In this document: positions 53,914 to 63,574 of the stretch, piece by piece | Layout: the number at the start of each line of letters is the position of its first letter | Position numbering within the stretch: the first letter of the stretch is position 1 | From: Glutamicibacter mishrai | GTDB taxonomy: Bacteria > Actinomycetota > Actinomycetes > Actinomycetales > Micrococcaceae | DNA length: 64,000 bases | Direction: 5' to 3' | NCBI RefSeq assembly: GCF_012221945.1 | Contig: NZ_CP032549.1 | Coordinates: forward strand, 434,001 to 498,000 | The notes under the pieces: generated by a model | What the model saw: only the letters and a program-made list of their open reading frames with translations | Database searches by the model: none | Told to the model about the DNA's origin: nothing | Program-made: the position numbers and the translations under genes

Positions 53914-55058
53914 CTAGTAGGTGATTTGCCGTCCTTCAACCTGGGCAAACCATTGCAGCGTCCCGCCTTCAAGGCTGTAGATCTTGCGGTGCGCTGGCTG
54001 TTGCTGCGCCAGATGCCGAGCGGCTTTTTCGGAGCGGACACCGCTCTTGCAAACCATGACCAGGCTGCGGGCGCTAGCAGGCACTTGAGGGTAGTCCCCC
54101 GCGAGCAGCTGGTCCATGGGCACATGGACGCTGCGTGGAATCGACGCGATGTCACGCTCCCACGACTCGCGCACGTCAATGACGAGCACCTCATGCTGGG
54201 CTTCCAATACCTGCAGCTCTTGCACGCTCAGCGATGCAACCGGATCCTCGATGGCACAGGCAACCGGCTGGTAGTCCCCCAATCCGCTCACTGCCTCGCG
54301 TTGCGGGTCCGCCGTGAATTCCAAAGTCCGCATGCTCGCATTCAAGGCATCATAGAGCCACAGCTTGCCGCTGAGTGTTGCCCCGATCCCGGTGATGAGC
54401 TTGAGCGCTTCGGTAGCCATCACCGAACCGACCACTCCGCACAGTGCTCCGAAGACCCCGCCTTCGGCGCAGCTCGGCACCGAATCAGCATCAGGGATAT
54501 CAGGGAAGATGTCGCGAAGCATCGGACCGGTTCGAGGATCAAAAACCGATACTTGTCCCGAGAACTGGAAGAGCGTTCCCCACACCAGTGGCGTCCCGGT
54601 GATTTCCGCCGCGTCCGAGGCAAGGTACCGGGTGGCGAAGTTGTCACTGCCGTCGATGACCAGGTCATAAGCCTCAAAGAGTTCAATCGCGTTCTCTGTG
54701 CTCAGCCGTTCGTTCAGCGCTCGGATCCGCACGGTGCTGTTGAGGTCTTCGGCCAGCCGCTGCACAGAGGCGACCTTGGGCAAACCGACATCGGATTCCC
54801 GATGCATGATCTGGCGCTGCAAATTCGAGAGCTCAACGGTGTCGTCGTCCAGGACCCCGATCTGGCCAACGCCCGCGGCGATCAGATAGCTGGCGATCGG
54901 GCTGCCCAGTCCCCCGGCGCCGATGATCAGCACCTTGACATTGATGATGCGCCGCTGGCCTTCTTCGCCGACTCCGGGAAGGGTCAGGTGCCGCGAGTAG
55001 CGGGCCAGCACGCCCGGGTCGATGCTTGGCGCCGGTTCGCACAGCGGCGGGCGCGGCA

Positions 55059-55059
<1 letters not shown>
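53914..55059 (-). CDS. moeB: ThiF/MoeB-type adenylyltransferase with C-terminal rhodanese domain
   Basis: 381 aa. The E1-like nucleotide site is VLIIGAGGLGSPIASYLIAAG and DDDTVELSNLQRQI. The C-terminal rhodanese-like domain holds the sulfur Cys in VMVCKSGVRSEKAARHL. It should adenylate the ThiS C-terminal Gly-Gly and transfer sulfur to it for thiazole synthesis; MoeB-like proteins may also serve MoaD. In the thi operon, it directly follows thiG with stop/start overlap (TGATG). Confidence 0.9.
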
Positions 55060-56121
<1,062 letters not shown>

Positions 56122-56125
<4 letters not shown>

Positions 56126-57246
56126 CCGAGGTGCTCCAGTGCGAGAGTCGAGTGTTGGGTTGCAAATCGTTGGGGGTCAACGTCTTTCAGCATGGGATGC
56201 GTGGTGTTGTTTTCGGTGAGGTCCGCGGTCAGTTCGGAACCCAGCGGGCTCAGCAGCACTCCGTGCCGCGAATAGCCGGTGGAGAGCACCAATCCTGGGT
56301 CCAGTCGCCCGATCAGCGGGCGGTCATCGGCGGTGGCTGGTCTTGGCCGGGCGATCAATTCGTTCAATGTGCAGTCGCTGATTCCCGGCACGAGCCGGCG
56401 TGCATCGTCCAAGAGGGTGTGCATGGCGCCAACGTTGACCTCCGGGTTGCCGTCTTCCCTCACGCTGGCCCCCAGCACCAGGCTTCCGTCCTTGCGCGGG
56501 ACGAGGTAGACGTTGCGCCGGTGGACAATGCCGCGCACAATGCGGCTGAGCATTGCGGGGCCCGCGGGACCTTGGATCCTGAGGATGTCGCCGTAAACCG
56601 GGCGCAGGGGAAGGTCTTTGAGGCCTTTGACGGTTCCGAGCGCGGTGGCGATGACGGTTTGGTCTGCTTCTAGCACCCGCCCCGTGGTGGTTCGCACGGC
56701 GCTGGTTCCTGCCTCGTCGGTGAGCAGTTCTTCGGCTTGCTCGCGGATCACGTGATTGGCAAAGTGCTTGAGCAGGATGCGCACCACGCTGCGAGGGTCG
56801 ATCTGATGGTCCTCGGCGCACAGCACGCCTCCGGCGATGTTGCTGGCAAGGGCTGGTTCCAAGGATCTGGCCTGGCTCGGCAGGAGTTTTTCGGCAGCTA
56901 ATCCCAGCGATGACTGCAGCGCGACGAGCTCGTGGAGGGCATCGCGGTCAGCGGGCTCCGCAGCGATGACCAGTGTGGAACTTTGCAGGTAGTCCGGGCG
57001 CTCCCCGGTGGATGCTTCGATGCGCTCAACGAACCGCGGATATCCGGCATTCGATGCGGCCAGCAGCTGGTGCAATGGGCCTTGGCCCCACACTGTTTCT
57101 GCTGCCGGTGCCAGCATTCCGGCTGCGGCGTAGCTGGCGCCTTGGCCGGGAGCTGGATCGATGATAGTGATGCTGTGGCCGCGCGAGCTGAGCTCGAAGG
57201 CGGTGGCGAGGCCGATGATTCCGGCGCCAACAATATTGACATGCAC
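56122..57246 (-). CDS. thiO: Glycine oxidase ThiO
   Basis: 374 aa FAD enzyme oxidising glycine to the imine used by ThiG, the aerobic alternative to ThiH. FAD motif: NIVGAGIIGLATAFELSSRG and IDPAPGQGASYAAAGMLAPAAE; C-terminus STGYSRHGVLLSPL. The GTG at 57246 lies about 10 nt downstream of AGGAAGGAA, which is the 3' edge of the TPP riboswitch. First gene of the thiOSG-moeB operon. Confidence 0.93.
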
Positions 57247-57258
57247 GGTGGCACGATT

Positions 57259-57342
57259 CCTTCCTACGGCGGCATGACCCGCATCAGGTGTAGCGGTCGG
57301 CTCAGTGCCCTCTCAGCCTGGTCGAGTCAGGCTCCCGCGGAG
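57259..57342 (-). promoter_or_regulatory. TPP riboswitch (THI box) upstream of thiO
   Basis: On the minus strand the conserved TPP aptamer elements are present in order: CTGAGAGGGCACT, ACCTGATGCGGGTCATGCC and the final GCCGTAGGAAGGAA. The 3' helix overlaps the Shine-Dalgarno of thiO, so ligand binding should block translation, the common mode in actinobacteria. No terminator hairpin is evident between it and the GTG. Confidence 0.93.
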
Positions 57343-57350
57343 TAATTGCG

Positions 57351-57356
57351 ATTATA
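57351..57356 (-). promoter_or_regulatory. -10 box of the thiO operon
   Basis: A perfect TATAAT on the minus strand placed about 9 bp before the aptamer, so transcription would start right at the riboswitch. No good -35 box is seen at 17 bp. Confidence 0.6.
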
Positions 57357-57428
57357 AGCATGATGCAGCTCATAAAAGCGAACTGTTCTTGACTTAGTCC
57401 CGTCATCTTTTGTGATGTACTTACTGAC

Positions 57429-58391
57429 ATGGAGCAACAGGACTATCCCATGAATTTGTCGGCGGATTCCCCGCTGTTCCGCGAAGTCGTTGACCTGGAG
57501 CGGCATTTGCTCGATCCTTCGCTTCGCCACGATGGAGCGTGGCTGGAAGGCGTCCTGCATGAGCAGTTTTACGAAATTGGCGCGAGCGGACGGACCTTCG
57601 ACAGGTCTGAAGCCATCACCCTGCTCGCGGCTGAAGATCCGGATGCTCCTGCACTGCATGTCGTGGATCCGTCGGCAGTCCGTCTGGCAGAGGATCTGGT
57701 CCAATTGCGCTGGGCCACTGATGGGTCCCGCCCCGCGATGCGCAGTTCCTTGTGGATTCGGGATGCGGGCCGATGGCAAATGTTCTTCCATCAAGGCACG
57801 CTCACGGCCCAACCTGTGCGTGATCCCGAGCGGGCAGGGAATGCGCCGTCGGCTGAGCCTGAAGATGTGTACACTGTCAGGAACCTGAAGTCCACCGACG
57901 CCGCCGCGGTGCATGAGGCTTTCATCTCGCACCCGGATATGGCGCGGCAGGGCGATGCCGATACCCCTGAGAAAGCGCGGGCTTACGTTGATTTTCTGCT
58001 GGGCAATGACCAGGTTCAATGCCCGCTGGCCATCACGATCAACGATCGTTTAGTGGGCTTGGTGTGCGGTACCGTGGATCGCTCGAATGCCAACGCGTGG
58101 ATCTGGTATTGGATGCATCATGAATACCGTGGCCGGTCGCTGACCACCAGGGCCGTGGCGGCCTTGGTTGATCACCTTTACGACGAGCTGGGCTTGTTCC
58201 GGCTGGAGCTCGGCCTGCGGGCCAATAATCCTGGATCCCGGCACGTGGCTGAGAGCAATGGCTTCCTGCGCGAAGGAATAGAGCGTGGCAAGTTCCTTGT
58301 TGATGGCGAACGCATCGACGTCTACACCTATGCCCGCCTGAGAACAGATCCGCCAGCGAACGTGCAGCCCTTGCCGCTCAAGCGCGCGTAG
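57429..58391 (+). CDS. DUF4440 (SnoaL-like) and GNAT acetyltransferase fusion
   Basis: 320 aa with two domains. Residues about 1-140 are a DUF4440/NTF2-like domain (VVDLERHLLDPSLRHDGAWLE, HEQFYEIGASGRTFDR, MRSSLWIRDAGRWQMFFHQG). Residues about 155-315 are a RimJ/RimL-type GNAT domain (YTVRNLKSTDAAAVHEA, IWYWMHHEYRGRSLTTRAVAALVDH, GLRANNPGSRHVAESNGF). Joining of these folds is uncommon. Substrate unknown; the first domain may bind or modify a small molecule. Followed by a terminator. Confidence 0.85.
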   Translation: MEQQDYPMNLSADSPLFREVVDLERHLLDPSLRHDGAWLEGVLHEQFYEIGASGRTFDRSEAITLLAAEDPDAPALHVVDPSAVRLAEDLVQLRWATDGSRPAMRSSLWIRDAGRWQMFFHQGTLTAQPVRDPERAGNAPSAEPEDVYTVRNLKSTDAAAVHEAFISHPDMARQGDADTPEKARAYVDFLLGNDQVQCPLAITINDRLVGLVCGTVDRSNANAWIWYWMHHEYRGRSLTTRAVAALVDHLYDELGLFRLELGLRANNPGSRHVAESNGFLREGIERGKFLVDGERIDVYTYARLRTDPPANVQPLPLKRA

Positions 58392-58408
58392 CGATTTGCT
58401 TTGAACGC

Positions 58409-58450
58409 AAAATAGCCGCGGAATCCGTGGTGGATTCCGCGACTATTTTT
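58409..58450. terminator. Bidirectional terminator
   Basis: AAAATAGC-type stem with one mismatch (58409-58425 with 58431-58447), ending in five T. Lies between the fusion gene and the convergent membrane-protein gene. Confidence 0.85.
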
Positions 58451-58479
58451 GTGTCCCTTTTAGGTTCTGTTCGGGATGG

Positions 58480-59709
58480 TTAGATACCTGGCGACGTTGG
58501 CGGTGCTGGCGGTGCCGAATCCGGACCGTTGGAGCTCAGCTTGTCGGTATCGATCTTGTTGAGGGTACGAGCGGCTGCCTCGCGACCACCAAGGCCGAAT
58601 GCGAGAGCGGCTGCAAGAGCTGCACCGATGACAATTGCGCCGAAGGCCATGTTGATGATCGAGTCAGCGATTCCCATGTACTTCAGGCCCATTGCCACGA
58701 ACAGTGCAATGGCGGTGTAGCGGATGATCTTCGACGCGGTGGTGTCACCCATGAACTTGCCGATGACGTTAGCCACGACGAAGCCAGCGGCAACGATTGC
58801 CGCACCGAAGAGGATCTTGCCGCCCAGTTCCAGAATCTCGTTCAGGATGTTGGTGATTGCCGGGAAGTTCAGCATCTGGGCTGCCATCACACCGAAGAAC
58901 AGTACGATTGCGATCTTCACGATGCCGGCGATGATGCCCGATGCACTCTTGCCTTCTGGGACAACGCCCCAGCCAGCAACGACGCGGTCAGTGCCGACAC
59001 CCTGCAAGGTGGACTCCAACAACTGGCCAACAAACTTTGCGATCAGGAAGCCAACTGCCAGAAGGACCAGGGCCATGATGACCTGTGGGATGGCAGTGAA
59101 GACCAGCTGCAGCATTTGCTCGGCAGGCTGCGAAATCGCGGCGATGCCCAAGACCTGCAGAGCAGAGATTGCGACGACCAGCAGGATCAGGGCGAAGACG
59201 ATGTTCGCGATGATGTCAACGATCTTTGCTTGGGTTTCGCGAGACTGAATCTCATCTACTGGCTCGTCGCCTGGGGTCAGCTTGCGGACAATGCCGCTGA
59301 AGTCGACCGTTCCCAGACCAGTGGTCAGCAGCTGTCGAACAATGTTGGCGATGACGTAGCCGATAAAGAAGATAAAGCCGGCGCCGATGAGGTTCGGGAT
59401 GAACGCCATGACTCCGCCGAGCAGGCCCTGGACCGGCGTAAGAACTTCAGAAAGCGCGAAGACCTGAAGGATTGCGACGAGACCAAAGAGCCAAACAATC
59501 AGTCCAGCGACCTTGCCTAGAGACTGGCCTATTTGAGCTCCGTCATTTCCCTGCTTCTGCAGGAACTTCACCCTGGATACGAGCTTGGCTGCAGCCCAGC
59601 GAACTATTCGCGCCACAAGCCACGTAACGATGAGAATGACTAGCGCAATGCCTACCTTTTGTAGCATTGACGCCCAGTCGATGTTGCCTAAGACGTTCTC
59701 AGATTGCAT
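58480..59709 (-). CDS. Mechanosensitive-channel-like membrane protein with repeated TM_helix segments (CmpX-like)
   Basis: About 409 aa, highly hydrophobic, with roughly ten to twelve membrane segments. Repeats of the conserved TM-helix module (PF05552-like) are visible: LPNLIGAGFIFFIGYVIANIV, IPQVIMALVLLAVGFLIAKFV and GKILFGAAIVAAGFVVANVI. These resemble the first helix of MscS-family channels, but I see no cytoplasmic MscS beta-domain. The ATG at 59709 follows AAGGAGC. C-terminal Pro-rich tail. Likely an ion channel or osmotic-response protein; function inferred. Confidence 0.8.
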   Translation of the reverse strand: MQSENVLGNIDWASMLQKVGIALVILIVTWLVARIVRWAAAKLVSRVKFLQKQGNDGAQIGQSLGKVAGLIVWLFGLVAILQVFALSEVLTPVQGLLGGVMAFIPNLIGAGFIFFIGYVIANIVRQLLTTGLGTVDFSGIVRKLTPGDEPVDEIQSRETQAKIVDIIANIVFALILLVVAISALQVLGIAAISQPAEQMLQLVFTAIPQVIMALVLLAVGFLIAKFVGQLLESTLQGVGTDRVVAGWGVVPEGKSASGIIAGIVKIAIVLFFGVMAAQMLNFPAITNILNEILELGGKILFGAAIVAAGFVVANVIGKFMGDTTASKIIRYTAIALFVAMGLKYMGIADSIINMAFGAIVIGAALAAALAFGLGGREAAARTLNKIDTDKLSSNGPDSAPPAPPTSPGI

Positions 59710-59713
59710 GTCT

Positions 59714-59751
59714 GCTCCTTCAACGTAGGGACATCTCGACCCTACGATGAA
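59714..59751 (-). promoter_or_regulatory. 5'-leader hairpin touching the ribosome binding site of the channel-like gene
   Basis: 12-base arms (59719-59730 with 59740-59751) pair in 11 of 12 positions around a 9-nt loop. On the mRNA the 3' arm ends inside the AAGGAG Shine-Dalgarno (59714-59720), so folding would partly mask it. Perhaps a translational switch; it could also be an operator. The remaining gap to 60002 (about 250 bp) holds one other inverted repeat (59953-59963 with 59981-59991, TCTGCTTTTCG arms) that may end the osmC transcript. Confidence 0.5.
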
Positions 59752-60002
59752 GGACCAGCGCTGACTAGGGCAAAGAGTTAAATTCCCAGCTGGTTTCATG
59801 GAACTTCCACAGCTTCAACTACTAAAACCGAAGCCGTAGATACGAGATTCAACGGAAAACGCAGAAAGTGACCTAGAACACTACTGGATCACGAAAAATT
59901 TGAAAGCTCGCAAACCTTCAATCCCGTGAATTTCCTTGGAGTGACTTGTAGTTTCTGCTTTTCGACGCTAGCTCCAACGCCGAAAAGCAGAGACTTCACG
60001 CT

Positions 60003-60434
60003 TTATTCAACTACTTCGCTGACAACTTTTGCGCCGAACTCAACTGTGCGTGAAACGGTGCAGTATTTGTCATGCGACAACTTCACGATTCGTTCGACCA
60101 TGCTGGCCGCCTTGCGTCCTTCATCGGTATCGGGGAACTTCAAATCGAACCCGAGATGAATGTCATCCATACGGCTGGCACCGTCCTCGGATAGCTTGTA
60201 TCCGCTGGCGAGTACATCAAATTTCTCTGGTTCGCTCCGGCGGGTTGTTGCCACATCAACGTCAATGGACGAGCAGCCAGCAATGGCGGCAAGCAGCAGC
60301 TCCACCGGGGTCAGCAAGCCCTCTCCTTGGCCGAATTCAATGCTTGCACCGCTCTCAAGGCTGGTAGCTGTGTACTTTCGTGATTCGGTGCGCTGAACAC
60401 TGACTTCGCGGATTTCTCGGCTATTTTCACTCAT
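60003..60434 (-). CDS. OsmC/Ohr-family protein
   Basis: 143 aa peroxiredoxin-like OsmC fold. LLTPVELLLAAIAGCSSIDVDV carries the first reactive Cys and KLSHDKYCTVSRT the second, the pair needed for organic hydroperoxide reduction. The ATG at 60434 is chosen since the fold begins there; upstream frame overlaps the GNAT gene. It starts 4 bp after that gene's stop, so they form an operon. Confidence 0.88.
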   Translation of the reverse strand: MSENSREIREVSVQRTESRKYTATSLESGASIEFGQGEGLLTPVELLLAAIAGCSSIDVDVATTRRSEPEKFDVLASGYKLSEDGASRMDDIHLGFDLKFPDTDEGRKAASMVERIVKLSHDKYCTVSRTVEFGAKVVSEVVE

Positions 60435-60438
60435 GAAA

Positions 60439-60900
60439 CTATCGTGCCACGTTATTCGCTGATGAAAAGTCGTAGCGCAATACGACCCTGGACGAATCCC
60501 CTTGCGCACTGGATGGCGTTTGCTGGAATCCGCAGGTTCGGAAAAATTCAATGGCCTGTGTGCGTCGAGAATCCAGATGCACAGCCACTTCCGGGCAACG
60601 CTCGGTGATATGGCTCAGCAAGAGCCGGCCCACCCCGTGGTGACGATCTGCATGGCGTACCCAAAGGATCTCGATTTCCGACTCATTCCAGGCTGCAAAA
60701 CCCAGGATCTGCTCACCTTGCTGGGCGATGCGGACCTGCAAGGATTGGGAATACACCGATTCCAAAGCGGCAGCGACAGCATCCAGATCAGCTGCCGACA
60801 AGAAGTCCAAACGACGTTCGACCGAACTTTTCCAGACATCCAATAAGTCTGGAACCTCATCGATACTCGTCCATTCACGAAGAACAATTTGGTCTTCCAT
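60439..60900 (-). CDS. GNAT-family N-acetyltransferase
   Basis: 153 aa. WVRHADRHHGVGRLLLSHI is the acetyl-CoA site, RTQAIEFFRTCGFQQ the end of the fold. The ATG at 60900 follows AGGAAA. Substrate unknown. First gene of a two-gene unit with OsmC, 4 bp apart. Confidence 0.85.
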   Translation of the reverse strand: MEDQIVLREWTSIDEVPDLLDVWKSSVERRLDFLSAADLDAVAAALESVYSQSLQVRIAQQGEQILGFAAWNESEIEILWVRHADRHHGVGRLLLSHITERCPEVAVHLDSRRTQAIEFFRTCGFQQTPSSAQGDSSRVVLRYDFSSANNVAR

Positions 60901-61031
60901 ACGTTGTTTCCTGCTTTCGAACAACCACTGATAATGCTTGAGGGAAATCTAATCCCACAACAGACTTTACTCAACAACTATTTTGAGTATTGATCGTCCT
61001 GCCGAATTGTGAATATCGCCCAAGTACCGGT

Positions 61032-61826
61032 CTACTTTGGCAACAGCAGTCTTTGAACTTTTTCCGCCCAAGTCCGCAATTCGCCCTCGACTATTTCAGG
61101 TTGCTCAATATGCACGTTGTGCCCTGCTTGCTCAATGACGTTTATGCGAAGTTCGGCGTAACGCGTGGCCAGAAGATGAGGGTCTTCGAAACCAGTGACG
61201 TGGTCATGACGCCCACACACGATGGAAACCGGATTGGACAACCGACCTTCACGATGCAGTGGAAGAGGCTGGAGAAAATAGCGTTTGGAAAGCTTGGCCA
61301 TCGCTCGCAAATTGGCCGACACAAGACCCGGTAGAACCCATTCGGAGAATCGTTCCCAGGCTGGACGCGTTTGAATGACTGCGACGTCGGTGAACAGCTG
61401 TTTGTCCCTCTCACTGAGCGACTCCAGCAAATCCTGATCCGCTACGGCCACCGCAGGATCAGGAAGCGTGCGCTGCTTGCTGTCCGCGTATACTGCCGGA
61501 GCGATGAGGAACATTCCCTGCACGGAGTCGCTAAACCTGTCAGCCATTTCCTGGCACAGCAGCCCACCCATGGAATTTCCCAGCAACGCGAAAGGCCCGT
61601 TGCCGACAATAGCGCCGATTTCATGTTCCAACCAGTCAGCAAGTTCCGGCAAACCGCCAGCATCGGCCAGCGGTTCACACTGCCCAAAGCCGGGCAAATC
61701 CAGATAATGACGTTCGAACACCCCAGACTCGGCGAGCACTTCATCCAGCGGCAACAGGATTCGATGGTCTACCCCGTTGCCATGGACCATGAATAGCGGC
61801 ATGCCACTGCCGTGGATTTTGTGCAA
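61032..61826 (-). CDS. Alpha/beta hydrolase
   Basis: 264 aa. Oxyanion region PLFMVHGNGVDH; nucleophile elbow LLGNSMGGLLCQE (Ser); catalytic Asp in VCGRHDHVTG and His in QAGHNVHIEQPE. The start is TTG at 61826: a stop lies six codons upstream, and no other start fits except an ATG at 61802. Likely esterase or C-C hydrolase-like; substrate unknown. Between its end and the OsmC-GNAT unit a TACTCAA-N8-TTGAGTA inverted repeat (60968-60989) may be a weak terminator or operator. Confidence 0.85.
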   Translation of the reverse strand: MHKIHGSGMPLFMVHGNGVDHRILLPLDEVLAESGVFERHYLDLPGFGQCEPLADAGGLPELADWLEHEIGAIVGNGPFALLGNSMGGLLCQEMADRFSDSVQGMFLIAPAVYADSKQRTLPDPAVAVADQDLLESLSERDKQLFTDVAVIQTRPAWERFSEWVLPGLVSANLRAMAKLSKRYFLQPLPLHREGRLSNPVSIVCGRHDHVTGFEDPHLLATRYAELRINVIEQAGHNVHIEQPEIVEGELRTWAEKVQRLLLPK

Positions 61827-61927
61827 CGTACTGAGCTCATTTCCTCATCTGAACCGGCGGGGCCTGTGCGACCTGCACAGACCACAGCTCCCGGAATTCC
61901 GCCCCTCCTGCTTTAGAGCGTGCACGG

Positions 61928-62611
61928 TTAGTGGCTTGGGGCCGGCAGTATGCAGAATTCGTTGCCGGATGGATCCAAGAATACTTGCCAGGGAACCTCG
62001 CCCCACGCATGCGGCAGCTTGGTTGCCCCAGTGTCGAGCACCATGGCCAGAATCTGTTCCACGTCGTCTCCCGCTTCCAGCCGCAGATCCAGATGGACGG
62101 AAGATTTAGCGGACGTTTTCGGATGCTTCTCAGGCACCAGCACAATCATTGGTCCGAGACCGGCCGGATGCTTGAGCACTGTCGACGAGTGCTCGGCAGG
62201 TTGAAATCCGGTGAGCTTCGCCCAGAATATGGCATCTCGTTCTGGATCAGAGCTAAGTATTTCTACCGCTAGCAAAGCCAGTGGGCGTGACGATTCGGAT
62301 GCCTGGCCGAGAACAAAATACGTTCGCGCAGCGGCGTCCGCATGTTCGCCGCGAGTCGCGCCCTGGTAATCAACGGTTGTTTTCTCATAGTCTTCCGCTG
62401 AAGCCAGCACCGGGAAGACCCGTTGCGACTCGGGCTGCGGATCCGGGACCGTTGGAAAACAAATATCGAGAAACTGTTCGCCAGCAAGCGCAAGCCGGGT
62501 TTCAAACCCGCCCTCGTTATCCGTCAGGGTTTCGCTCCCCAGCAACTCTTCCCAGTGCTTTCCCTGCCGGCGTGGGGAGTCAGCATCAAAAACCAGATTT
62601 TCCCAGTACAT
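61928..62611 (-). CDS. Two-domain VOC-family (glyoxalase-like) protein
   Basis: 227 aa. Two vicinal-oxygen-chelate-like halves: YWENLVFDADSPRRQGKHWEELLG and VEILSSDPERDAIFWAKLTG each begin a domain, and EVPWQVFLDPSGNEFCIL ends the second. The metal ligands are not all clear, so it may bind rather than turn over a substrate. No partner genes suggest the ligand. Confidence 0.8.
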   Translation of the reverse strand: MYWENLVFDADSPRRQGKHWEELLGSETLTDNEGGFETRLALAGEQFLDICFPTVPDPQPESQRVFPVLASAEDYEKTTVDYQGATRGEHADAAARTYFVLGQASESSRPLALLAVEILSSDPERDAIFWAKLTGFQPAEHSSTVLKHPAGLGPMIVLVPEKHPKTSAKSSVHLDLRLEAGDDVEQILAMVLDTGATKLPHAWGEVPWQVFLDPSGNEFCILPAPSH

Positions 62612-62662
62612 CTATCCTCGACTTGAATTTGCCGCTCTCGGCGAGCGCCTTGTGGACGGTCA

Positions 62663-62697
62663 GATCCCGCCGCAACTGATGGCGTTGCGGCGGGATC
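62663..62697 (-). terminator. Hairpin after the PEP-mutase-family gene
   Basis: A perfect 14-bp GC-rich stem (62663-62676 with 62684-62697) with a 7-nt loop; no T-run, so termination is uncertain. It lies between two genes both read leftward. Confidence 0.6.
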
Positions 62698-62715
62698 ACC
62701 TTGATTCGGACATTC

Positions 62716-63483
62716 TTAGCTTTGGCGCCATGCGCCAAGCTGCTGGGTTGAGACTTCAGCCAACCACTTTTGCCATAGCGGTCCGAAGCTCACGCGCCTC
62801 ACTCCGAGTGCGCGCAGGGCGGCGAGGTCTCCGGCAGCATGGGCGGTCACCGGGTGGGCGGTGACATTCACTGGAATCGAGACGGCCTGGACCACCTGCT
62901 CAACCTGTTCGGCAGTGGACAGGGCTACCGGATAGACACTCCGGGCTCCTGCTTCTTCCAGCAGCTTGATACGCGCAATAGCTTCTCCCAGCGGATCGGC
63001 AAACTGATCGCTGAGTTTCACGGCATCGGTACGTCCATTGATGACAAATTCCACACCTGCTGTGTCAGCGGCTTCGCGAACACCGTGGATGTAGTCTGCA
63101 TGCTCTTGGCGGTCGCGAACGCGCTTGCCTTCTTTGTGCACTACGTCTTCGATATTCACGCCGACTGCGCCAGCGGCGAAGACACGTTCAAACAGCTCTT
63201 GCGGGCTCAGGCCATACCCGGATTCCACATCTGCGCTCACCGGTACATCCACCGCCCCTGTGATCCGTTGAACCACAGCCAGGTAATCGGCGAAGTCCAT
63301 CTGTTCCCCGTCTGCGCTGCCAATGGAATCTGCAACGGGGTGGCTGCCGATGGTCAAGCTGGCGAACCCGGCGTCGGCTGCCAGCGAGGCGCTAAAGGTG
63401 TCCCACACTGTGGGCATGACCAGAAGTTCCCCGGATTCGTGCTGGATTGCGAGGTTGTGGGCACGTTCTTTGAAATCCGACAA
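62716..63483 (-). CDS. Isocitrate lyase/PEP mutase superfamily enzyme
   Basis: 255 aa TIM-barrel protein. LTIGSHPVADSIGSADGEQM, VPVSADVESGYGLSPQELFE (metal-binding Asp/Glu) and GAVGVNIEDVVH are the family's core. Residues that define true isocitrate lyase are absent and the length fits the small PEP mutase-like group (oxaloacetate decarboxylase, 2-methylisocitrate lyase, carboxyphosphoenolpyruvate mutase). Reaction not assigned. Confidence 0.85.
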   Translation of the reverse strand: MSDFKERAHNLAIQHESGELLVMPTVWDTFSASLAADAGFASLTIGSHPVADSIGSADGEQMDFADYLAVVQRITGAVDVPVSADVESGYGLSPQELFERVFAAGAVGVNIEDVVHKEGKRVRDRQEHADYIHGVREAADTAGVEFVINGRTDAVKLSDQFADPLGEAIARIKLLEEAGARSVYPVALSTAEQVEQVVQAVSIPVNVTAHPVTAHAAGDLAALRALGVRRVSFGPLWQKWLAEVSTQQLGAWRQS

Positions 63484-63574
63484 TGCGTCCTCCTGAAGTT
63501 AGTGGTTCGAGCCCAGTCTACGGAGGCCGAACCACTTGCCAATAGGCTTATCGCAAACTTTCAGTGACAGCCGC

